A stretch of 64,000 bases of DNA. Source: Magnolia sinica (taxonomy: Eukaryota > Streptophyta > Magnoliopsida > Magnoliales > Magnoliaceae). Position numbers and translations under genes: made by a program. The notes beneath the pieces were generated by a model. It ran no database searches, was not told the DNA's origin, and saw only the letters and a list, made by a program, of their open reading frames with translations. The stretch covers positions 80,690,862-80,754,861 of the forward strand of contig NC_080584.1 in the NCBI RefSeq assembly GCF_029962835.1, read 5' to 3'. Shown piece by piece: positions 54,750 to 64,000 of this stretch (its first letter is position 1; each line of letters starts with the position of its first letter).

Positions 54750-55161
54750 TCATTCGAAATAAACCATTCCAATTAGAGTTTTCATGTTCAAGTGTTTTAT
54801 CAACCGAAAAATATGCTTACTTAATTATCTAACTCTTTATCTGAATTACATTTAGTAGATGATAGAAAAAATATATATCAAAGTCATACAGAAAATTTAT
54901 AGGCTAGAATGGTTCAACTAATATGATTGGTAAGCCCCACTAATATGTTGCAAAGGTTAGGATTAATATGGCCCACCAAGATGCTACAATTCCCAATTAA
55001 TCCAATTAGACCTGTCGAACTATCTAGGGACTCTAATATAAAGTTCAAACTATTGGAACTATAAGCCAAAATTCTAAAAATTAGATTTTTTTTAACCATC
55101 TCAACTTCTGATTAGTGGATACTTGTTTTCTGAAATCAGACAGTTGGAGATTTTTCAAGTG
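54750..55161. other. intergenic, no feature seen
   Basis: Nothing supportable in this stretch. Confidence 0.4.
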
Positions 55162-57205
55162 CACCATACCCATGGCCTAAATCATACGAACTCACTGCAC
55201 ATTAAGACTAAATGTTGTCTTATAAGTCTTATTTGGACATTTGAATAGTCTTATATGATGCCTAAGTGTTTAAAGAAAATTATGGTTAGCTAGTATTATG
55301 GTAAAATACAAAAAACACCGGGACCTCGTATAAATTCTTTTGGAGAATTTCGTGCAACTTCGTTTCGAAAGGGTGGGGCCGAACCATGACAATGATATAA
55401 AATCTTTTAGAGAATTTCGTGCGTCTGCATTTGGAAAGGGCAGGGCCATGACAATAATAGCACTAAAGTATTATTGGGCCCATTTAAATGTTGACTGTTT
55501 GACTTTGACTTCGACTTCAATCGCAGCCATTTATGCATGTAAGAATAGTGATAGGGTCCTGATGTGCTATGATTTACATGTCCTGGTGCCCAGCATGCAA
55601 AAATGGGCCTACAACAGGGATGGATATTGATGCTAGAACAAGGAATCCATCGAGACTAAATGTTGCCTTATTGGTCCAGTATAGCTTGACATGCATCTAT
55701 AGCCATTCCCACAAGCCAGATCATGGGCTTCAATTGGGTGGCTAGGATTATTAAACATTTACCTAAGATTTATGGCTTGGATCTTCCGATGTGGGATATG
55801 TAGGGAAATGGGCATCCAAAGGATGTCCACCATACCCATGGCATAAATCATACAAACCTACTACACATCGAGACTAAATGTTGCTCTATAAGTCTTATTT
55901 GGACATTTGAATAGTCTTATATGATGCGTAAGTACTTAGAGAAAATAATGGTTAACTAGTATTATGAAAAAATACAAAAAATACTGGGATGTCTTATAAA
56001 TTCTTTTGGAGAATTTCGTGCATCTTCGTTTGAAAAGGGTGGGGCCGGACCATGATAATGATATAAATTCTTTTGGAGAATTTCGTGCGTCTTCATTTGG
56101 AAAGGGCGGGGCCATGACAATGATAGCACTAAAGTATTATTGGGCCCATTCAAATGTTGACTGCTTGACATTGACTTTAATCACAGCCATTCATGCGTGC
56201 AAGAGTAGTGATAGGGTCCTGATGTGCCATGATTTGTATGTCCTGGTGCCCAGCATGCAAAAATGGGCCCACAGTAGGGATGGATACTGATGTCAGAACA
56301 AGGGATCCATCGTGACTAAATGTTGCCTTATTAGTCCAGTATAGCTTGACATGCATATATAGTCATTCCCACAAGCCAGATCATGGGATTTAATTGGGTA
56401 GCTAGGATTATTGAACATTCACCTAAGATTTGTGCTTAGATCTTCCGATGTGGGATATGCAAGGAAATGGGCATCTAAAGGATGTCCACAATACTCATAG
56501 CCTAAATCATACAAACCCACTGCACATCAAGACTAAATGTTGCCCTATAAGTCTTATTTGGACGTTTGCATAGTCTTATTTCGACATTTAAATAGTCTTA
56601 TATGATGCCTAAGTGCATAGAGAAAATAATGATTAATTATTATTATGGTAAAATACAAAAAACACTGGGACCTCGTATAAATTCTTTGGGAGAATTTCGT
56701 GCGACTTCGTTTAGAAAGGGTAAGGCCGGACCATGACAATGATATAAATTCTTTTGAAGAATTTCACGCATCTTCTTTTGGAAAGGGCGGGTCCATGACA
56801 ATGATATCACTAAAGTATTATTGGGCTCATTCAAATGTTGACTGCTTGACTTTGACTTCAATCACAGCCATTCATGCATGCAAGAGTAGTGATATGGTCC
56901 TGATGTGCCATGATTTGCATGTCCTAGTGTCTAGCATGTAAAAATGGGCTCACAGCAGGGATTGATATTGATGCTAGAACAAGGGATCCATCGAGACTAA
57001 ATGTTGCCCTATTAGTCCAGTATAGCTTGACATGCATCTATAGCCATTCCCACAAGCCAGATCATGGGCTTCAATTGGGTGGCTAAGATTATTGAACATT
57101 CACATAAGATTTATGGCTTGGATCTTCCGATATGGAATATGTAGGGAAATGGTCATCCAAAGGATGTCCACCATACCCATGGCCTAAATCATACGAACCA
57201 CTACT
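55162..57205. repeat. tandem array, three ~665-bp units plus a partial fourth
   Basis: The anchor CACCATACCCATGGCC (or variant) starts at 55162, 55828, 56487 and 57169, giving spacings of 666, 659 and 682 bp. Units share ACTAAATGTTGCC, GGACATTTGAATAGTCTTAT and TGTTGACTG(C/T)TTGACTTTGA. Within each unit a ~65-bp piece (TTTTGGAGAATTTCGTGC...AAAGGG...GGGGCC) is present twice. Units look about 90 % alike. An open frame of 80-96 codons recurs in all three, but it has no ATG. Confidence 0.85.
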
Positions 57206-57651
57206 TAGAACAAAATCACTGCCCCTACTAAACAACTATCTTTAATATTTTCCTTTCCATTTCAATTGTAACAGCAGTGGGTATATGGTTAACAAACTTA
57301 GAGACTTGGATTAACCCGTTTGTTCTTAAGTTGAGATAAGACTCGCTGAGTCGGGGCTGAATCGACTCGACTTACCTGAGTTGGTGGACGGTGGTGACTC
57401 TAGGGTGAGTTGTGGGATCAAACCAATCAAATGCTACTGAATCCATGTCAACTACGATGAATGGATATCCATGTTGACTGGGATGAGTCACATAGTCTGA
57501 AAACCATGATGAGGTATGATGTATTATTCTTTATGCATGGAAGGACTTCCCAGTGATTAGGAAGTAAAGAAGATACCAAATAGGGTTTTTCAATCTAATG
57601 ACCATTTTTCACTTTACTTTTCCACGATGCAGTGGTTTGCATTTTTTCCTG
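57206..57651. repeat. GACTC-rich repeat copy and unassigned DNA
   Basis: 57305-57512 is rich in GACTCG/CTGAGTC and ends TGAAAACCATGATG, like blocks in the phosphatase introns. No gene. Confidence 0.4.
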
Positions 57652-57830
57652 GATTTGATTATTGGATTGTGCCTTATCTACTGTGGGGCCTATAAGGTTT
57701 GATTATTGGATTGTGCCTTATACACTATGGGGCCTACAGGATTTGATTATTGGATTGCGCCTTATCCATTGTGGGGCCTACATGGTTTGATTATTGGATT
57801 GTGCCTTATCCACTGTGGGGCCTACAAGTA
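57652..57830. repeat. 44-bp tandem repeat, four copies
   Basis: TTTGATTATTGGATTG(T/C)GCC starts at 57654, 57698, 57742 and 57786: exactly 44 bp apart each time, with only a few substitutions. Confidence 0.9.
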
Positions 57831-57944
57831 AGACCATCGACGTTATGGTGCAATATAAACTTTGAGCTTATTAAAGAGTATGCTAATAAGTCTTGGTTTA
57901 TGCCAAATGGTAGGACCGTCTACAAGATCATAATAAATGGGCAT

Positions 57945-58500
57945 AGTGATGTAGGGATGAACGTGAGGAGGTCGATCACCGTCTTCCTCAAGGATAACTA
58001 CTCTAAATTCACGGAGCTTCTCTGGACTCCTCATGAAGACTTCTCGAATTCACGATAAATAAAGCAAGGAAAATATAAATAAATTCTAGAAAATTCGTAA
58101 ATTGATTGATGAATGAAATAAACGAGTTTACAACCCTTTAAATAGGGATAATGGAATAAGTTTCAGAATTAAACTACAACTAAAACTCCTAGAAATGGTG
58201 ACTTACTATATATAGTAAACTTACTATTTATAAAAGGTCGTAATTCCTACTAGACATCACGACTTTTGGCCAACAATAGTAACTGTCCTATTTGGCTTCA
58301 CCATGATATTCTCCTGCACTTTTCATGTTTGATGCAACTCCTAAAGCCCAACAGATGAAGAGTAATAATCAAACTAAAACTTGATATAAATTGTAAAAAC
58401 AAAAATAAAATGGGAATTTGAATAAAGATCTAATGGTATATTACAAATTCGGCATGGTACCTCGTACTACCCCAAAATCATATAGGCATGTTGGATAACT
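57945..58500. repeat. direct-repeat copy A (LTR-like?)
   Basis: Shares with 59212-59800 the phrases GAGGTCGATCACCGTCTTCC, CACGGAGCTTCTCTGGACTC, AAATTGATTGATGA, CCTTTAAATAG, TAGTAAACTTACTATTTATA and CAAACTAAAACTT. Could be one LTR of a short element or a duplicated repeat. The open frame across 57750-58058 has no family features. Confidence 0.55.
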
Positions 58501-59211
58501 CATTCTGGTTTGGTAGATAAGTCCATTTTAAAGTCCTGACGGTCCAAATCACTTCTGCTCTGATCAGGCCTTTTCTGGTCCATCTTGGCCATGAAACTAT
58601 GCGCGACCTGCTCTACATCAATAGATGGGTTGCACCAATATCAATATATCACAAAACTACCCCATACTGACCATATCTTAAATGGTGTAACACTTGGCCT
58701 CATACATTGCCCGCGGCTAATAGCAGCAGCACATCTCACAGACCCAGACAAACTCCACACCTTCCATCCCACAATTCAGATCAAACAACAAAGAAGACTC
58801 TTACTAAAACACACCAGACAACTCACTCTTCCAACCAACAATCATACAACATCATCAGACTAACATCAACAGCCATAAATCTAGACATTCTAGACAGGCC
58901 AACATCATCAGTTCTAATTTCAGACCTTCCAAACAGACTATCATCAGACTACTGTCCTCAACAGATCTTCCAGACAGACCAATTCCATCCACTAATCTAG
59001 CCCTCACCAACAGACCAATAACTCATCCACCAGTTGCACAACAATGGCGAGAGAATACATACAGCTATACACAACACTATTTCTAGGCGATCCAACAGCG
59101 AGTCACCTCATCACTGCGGTTAAGAAGAGCATATATCATTATTTCTGTCTTTTTAACCACCAACGCATACTTAGATGGGCCACATTATTTTTACTTAAGC
59201 CCGACCTGACA
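58501..59211. other. spacer between the direct repeats
   Basis: Rich in AGACC/CAGAC and CATCA phrases (58700-59030), a loose low-complexity pattern. If the flanking copies are LTRs, this would be the internal region, but it has no coding content and no primer site that I can see. Confidence 0.4.
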
Positions 59212-59800
59212 TAGGGAAGGACGTGATGAGGTCGATCACCATCTTCCTTAGTGATAACTACTCCGAATCCACGGAGCTTCTCTGGAATCCTCATAGAGAT
59301 TCCTTGAATCCACAAGGGATGAAAACAAAAATATTTCTAATAATTCGAAATAAATTGATTGATGATTTTAAAAAAATGAATTTACAATCCTTTAAATAGT
59401 GAACTCAAACCTCGGACGGAGTTTCAGACTCAAACTCCATAAAAACGCGACTTATTGTAAATAGTAAACTTACTATTTATAAACAGTATTCCTACTAAAC
59501 TTCATGGTTTTCGGCTAAAAATAGTAGTGTCCAATTTGGCCTAATCACATTATTCTCATAATTTTTCAAAGTCTTTTTCATGCCGGGCATGACTCCTAAA
59601 TCTCAAAGCATCAAAAGTTATGATCAAATTAAAACTTACCATTTATAGTAAAAGTGAAAATAACTTACATTTATAGTAAAAATGAATAGACTTTTGACCG
59701 TCTATCTGACGAAATCTTGTAAATCTGGTGTGGACAACCCAGCATAGTAGGTTGGTTAGCTAAAGTAGCTTCTACTACCCTAAAATTGTAAGACATGTAT
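59212..59800. repeat. direct-repeat copy B (LTR-like?)
   Basis: Pairs with 57945-58500 in the same orientation, about 1265 bp away. Homology fades after about 59800. The two copies are clearly diverged (many substitutions and indels), so any insertion or duplication is old. Confidence 0.55.
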
Positions 59801-62164
59801 CCTAGTCCGTACTGTTCTATCGAATCCCGCGATCCTTCCTGTCGAATTTCGGCAACCTGCGACCGATAATCAACGTTTGCGCATAACCCTAAGTCGTATC
59901 CTATAGAATTGAGTCGGCTTTATTCGAGACTTGTACCATTACGACCGCACCGTCGTCGCAGTTCCAACGCCCCGACTTATGCACCGATCCGGTACCCTGA
60001 CAGGGAGATGTGAGCCGGCGTTTATTTCGAAGAAAACATCGCGCGTTTGCAATTCCAAGAGAATCTCTACAACATGTCAAATCAATTACATCAATCAATC
60101 CCATCCATCACCTCATGTCAAGTACAAGAGCACCCATACTTTCTTTCTCCACAAGTTAAGCAACCACCAAAGTCAACCAATCCATCACCTCACCCATCAC
60201 TCACATCCATCACCCATCTCCCATCACTTCTCTCCTTACAACTCTCTCTCTCCCTCATTTTCCCAAGTAACAAATCCCAAGCAAAAGAGGTGCACACGTC
60301 CAAGGAATTTCAAGAGAGAAAGTGAGTTGTGTGGCCCACTTTTCCATCCCAAAATCCCTCATCTTAGCCATTCATTTCCCATCTTCCACTGTTAAAGTGA
60401 AGCACAAGGAGACCGGCGTTCCAACGGACCGAGAAGATCAACGGTGGGTGCTTATTAGGATAGATTTTTATGTTTTACATGAAGAGCCAAATGAGGCCTA
60501 CCGATTGATGGTATGGATCTCATTTTCGACCCTAGGTGTGGCCGATGGCCCACTTTGATCCTCATGATCATTCCATGGTGGAGCCATTCTCCATGGACCC
60601 CATCATGATGTCTATTTTATTTGTAAGGATAGAGGTCATCTAGACCGTCCACCTTGGTGGAGAAGGGATCTCCACCGTTGATCTTTGATTTGGTGGGCTC
60701 ACATGTAATGGGACCCACTTGATATATGATTGGATGTGTGGAAGGGAGGGCTCGTAGTGGCGGAGCCCTCCATGCACGTGTGTCTCTCGATCTGCCTCTC
60801 CTTCTCTCTTTTTCCCCTCTCTTTCTTTTATTCTTGTTGAGTGATGATGATGTGTGTGGCCCACTTGGATGAACCCCACCTTAATGTATGTTTTATCCAT
60901 ACCATGTATCCATTTGGTGGCCCATCGGAGCAAGGCCACCTTATGCATGTTTTATACCAAGACCGTCCAGTGTCCTTGGACGCTAGACGTGGAAAGAAAA
61001 CACAAATAGTAGCTTGGATTTACAAGCTTTTGGGTGGACCACTTGGGTAGGCCTCACCTTGATGTAAGTATTCAATCCATGCCGTCCATTCCATTCTCGA
61101 GTTCATTTTAGGCGTTGAGCCGAAAAATGAAGCTGATCCGAGTATCTGGTGGGCCATAGCATGAGAAACTATGGTGGTTACTGTTGAAAAACCAACTGCT
61201 GTTTTTATTCATCAAAATATATTCAATATTGGGCTTGTTTGGCTTGTATTAAGCCATGAGACCCAATGGTGGGGTCAGATTCCATTAATGCCGGCCCTAT
61301 ACACGAAAAACTGTGACATTTCATGTTTTAAAAAAATAATAATAATAATACATGCAGCAGACGCTGCTGCTGTCAGAGACGCAGGCGACGCCTGCTGCTG
61401 GTGGGCAGGCAGACGACAGGGACCCACGGCTCCTGCCGTGGGCCCCACCATGATGTATTTTTAGTATCCAACCGTCCATTGGGTGGGTCCCTCCTTGAAG
61501 TAGGCCCCCTCCGAAGATCTGGCTGATCTGACACTCAGGTGGCCCACATCACAAGAAACAGTGTGGATAAACATTTGTCACTGAAACTTTTTTTTATGGC
61601 CACAGAAGTTTTGGATCAGTTTGAAATTTGTTTTTCTTTTCCATCCAGGTACGTGTGACCTTATGAACGGACTGAATGGCATATAAACATTATGGTGGGC
61701 CCCATGTGGAGCCCACAGTGATGCATGTGTTTTATGCCCACCGTCCAGGTGGACGGTAGAGTCCACAGTAATGTATGTGTGTTATTGACGGTTGAACCAC
61801 CTTTAATGTATGTGTTTTATCATGCCGTCTAGCCATTTTGCTGACCGCTGGACGGATAGTGGACCCCACCGTGATGTATATGTTGCATCTAAACCGTCTA
61901 CCCATTTTGAAAGACCATTTTATGGCATGGGTCAGAGAATGAGGCGGATTTAAGTTCAAGTGGAACTCTCCATTTTAAGTGGTAGTCAATGATGCCCACC
62001 GTTCAAAAACCTCTAAGGGCCATAGTAGCTTCCCATTAAGTTGATATTTGTTCCCTACTTCATCTATCCCTATGTTAATTTATGATTAGGTTGGATGGGA
62101 AACATATTTTCTGGTGGGCCTTAGGAATTTTAAATGGTACAATTCATTATCACCACTTATCTTG
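59801..62164 (+). repeat. probable long repeat (LTR-like leader) plus MITE bodies
   Basis: 59801-60060 is more GC-rich and less decayed than its surroundings. 60080-60330 is a CT/CA-rich stretch (ACTCTCTCTCTCCC). From 60560 to 61960 there are repeated 'gtgggccccaccatgatgtat' and 'ccgtccacc' phrases from several partial MITE bodies, including 61040-61190, 61435-61700 and 61790-61960. No gene is supportable. Confidence 0.4.
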
Positions 62165-62560
62165 TGTATGGCCCATTTGATATGCATAGGGCCTAGTTGG
62201 GGTGGCCCATTTAATATAAATGGTCATGTTATTAGGCCTATCTTGATGTAATTGTGGCCCGTTGTTGAAGCCCACCTTAATATGGATATAAGGCTCATTG
62301 TGATGTATTCTAAGGCCCATGGGTTATGGCCCATTTCAATGTACATAAGGCCCATTAATGCGGCCCATTTGATATATGTAAGGCCCATGTTATGAGGCCC
62401 ATTGTGTTGTATTCAAGGCCCATGGTTTATAGCCCATTGCAATGTACACAAGGCCCATTGATGTGGCCCACTTGATTTATATAAGGCCCATATGAGGCGG
62501 CTCATTTGATGTATCTAAGGCCTATGGGTCAAGGCCCAATGAGATGTATGTAGGTCCATT
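62165..62560. repeat. degenerate minisatellite (AAGGCCCAT... units)
   Basis: Phrases AAGGCCCATTGATGTGGCCC and ACTTGAT(T/A)TAT recur roughly every 35-40 bp, about ten times. Confidence 0.7.
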
Positions 62561-62599
62561 GCAATGTGTGATTCCCTACAGCTTATGTAATGATATTTT

Positions 62600-64000
62600 A
62601 TGGCGGGTCATGCCTTGGAAACAATGTTGGTTTGACGTCCACATTGTAAGTATAATGTTGGTTAGATGTCCGCGTTGTAACTCTTCTTAGGGCCCATTAA
62701 TAGGCCCATACTTGTTGATAATCCATCACTTTATAATATGCGTAGTGTAGCTCCATGATTCATGCCCATATGCATCATATGTATGCTTGATATGAAGAAT
62801 GTTTGACCATGGCATAAGTCGTTGGGCTGAAACATTTACGGGACTCCTTATGAGACGGAGTATCCCACATGATCGCGTGGTACGCGCAAGATTGCTACAT
62901 GATTGTATGATGTAACTCATGCATCTCACATATGTGTGACTTGATCACTGCACGCCCTAACGACATCAGGGCCGTTGCTCCACAGACACATCGTGGATAG
63001 CCGTATCGGATACCGGAAATGTTGGTTCTAGCACTGTGGGCACTTAGGATGTCCTTGGGTGAAAGTCTCAAAACCTTTTTAGTACCAGGAGATGCTCCAC
63101 GTCTAGACTGAGTGGATACACGAGAGCCCGAGTGCCGAATACCAGTAGGCCGTGTCTCCCACTGTGTCGTGGTCTGTTGGAAGAGGGTGTGGCCTTATCC
63201 GCCTGAGTGAGGGGGCTATAAGCTAGGCTGAGTTTGATCAGCTCACAAATGAGTCCGCTATTGACGAGCCGGGTAGGTATTGGCAGACTACTGGTCAGGC
63301 GGATAGTGTGGTCTCTTCCACTTGCTTGGCTGTGCAGCTAGGGAGGAGGCAGTCAATGTGAGTATACTAGACCCCGGTGACATCCAGAGATGAACTGTAC
63401 TAATATGTATACTTGATGAGTACTAGCACGCTTACTTTGCATCTCGCATATGACATTTGGCTACATAGGCCTCGCATCGCATGGCCTTGGTATGGCCGAT
63501 AGCATTCATGCCTTGCATCACATCGTTTTAGAATAGCTGATTGCATTCGTAGAGTTACCCGCATATTTCCACATTACTCTGATATTGTACACTTGGCACT
63601 CGCCTTATACACACTTTCACCACCCTCTAAGCTTTCTATAAGCTTATGCATGATAGATGCGTGCAAGTAGTGTTAGGTTGCAGCAGCATTGAGCTTGGAG
63701 CGTGCGGCCGAGCTTCTGGAGTTTCTTTTACTTTCATTAGATTGTATTTTCCTTTCTTACGCATTGTACTTAAAGTTTTTGATATAGTGAATATGTGGTG
63801 TTGTTGTTTTGTGACTTGGTTATGCTTGTGGTTATGCTCCATTACAAAAAAAAAAATCGTACTGAAAATCCTCCTTGTAGGATCCCAGGATCGGAATCTA
63901 GCGTATGGGCGCTGGGAGCAAGAATGGGGTACTACGGAGGCTGTCGGCACCGGATTCGGCGATTGAAAATTTTGTGAGCCCGTTTTCCGAGTTTGGGGCG
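62600..64000 (+). other. unassigned; possibly the end part of an LTR running off the window
   Basis: Low in MITE phrases, evenly GC-balanced, without stop-free family-like frames. The last bases (GAGTTTGGGGCG) resemble the end of the chromovirus LTR in element sense (ATTTTGGGGCGTGACA), so a plus-strand relative may have its LTR boundary just beyond the window. Inference only; treat any such element as fossil. Confidence 0.3.

Noticed and set aside
55340-56941. Recurring 80-96-codon frame in the three 665-bp units as a novel gene family
   Set aside because: The frames start at TTG or GTG, not ATG, and show no splice or family signals. Shared frames are expected in young tandem copies.
57750-58058. 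102-codon frame ending in HEDFSNSR
   Set aside because: It runs from the 44-bp tandem repeat into the direct repeat, so it is a chance frame through two repeats.
59931-60395. 154-codon frame as a host gene
   Set aside because: Ser/His/Pro-rich low-complexity translation of a CT/CA-rich stretch; no motif, and it lies in likely repeat DNA.
63636-63966. Overlapping ~105-codon frames on both strands at the window end
   Set aside because: No domain features; overlap on both strands is typical of chance frames.

Overview
The window reads as plant nuclear DNA. It is AT-rich and gene-poor, with long introns full of transposons. Two host genes with canonical plant exon structure can be assembled. 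A Ty3/Gypsy chromovirus with a tRNA-iMet primer site is present, along with hAT, MULE-like, L1 and tRNA-derived SINE copies. Dozens of short hairpin elements carry a 'GTGGGCCCCACCATGATGTA...CCGTCCATCCATTTT' type body. I associate that body with magnoliids (Laurales/Magnoliales), but this placement is from memory and is only moderately secure.

Layout. 1-7.6 kb: no gene; a 1.1-kb tandem duplication (2046-4210) and a 646-bp hAT-type element with an 8-bp target duplication (5083-5728). 7.6-20.5 kb: minus-strand gene of 8 exons encoding a 452-residue PAP/3'(2'),5'-bisphosphate phosphatase of the SAL1/HAL2 family; its introns hold a dead L1 LINE, several MITEs and a 1.2-kb MULE-like element with a minisatellite core. 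20.7-23.1 kb: a cluster of hairpin MITEs that starts about 125 bp upstream of that gene's ATG. 23.1-27.6 kb: two decayed hAT transposase genes. 27.8-30.3 kb: minisatellites, simple repeats and a MITE.

30.35-39.83 kb: a fossil Ty3/Gypsy chromovirus (Tekay/Del-like), minus strand, with 1.95-kb LTRs and a GTCGG target duplication; it landed inside a 23-bp minisatellite. 40.9-47.2 kb: plus-strand gene of 8 exons encoding a 493-residue secreted serine carboxypeptidase (S10) with a complete catalytic triad and one GC-AG intron. 47.8-50.3 kb: nested hairpin MITEs, including a foldback element whose arms are the same 23-bp minisatellite with a 23+23+16 higher-order pattern. 50.3-51.6 kb: old LTR relict related to the 30-39 kb element. 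52-55 kb: more MITEs, a hAT remnant and an interstitial telomere-like tract. 55.2-57.2 kb: three tandem copies of a ~665-bp unit. 57.6-59.8 kb: a four-copy 44-bp tandem repeat and a ~560-bp direct-repeat pair. 59.8-64 kb: probably part of a long LTR or similar repeat running off the window.

The two host genes are not functionally linked. The PAP phosphatase would remove the sulfation by-product PAP in an organelle; the carboxypeptidase would act in the vacuole or apoplast. The least ordinary item is the hairpin-element family that carries 23-bp minisatellite arms (two copies, one split by the LTR element).
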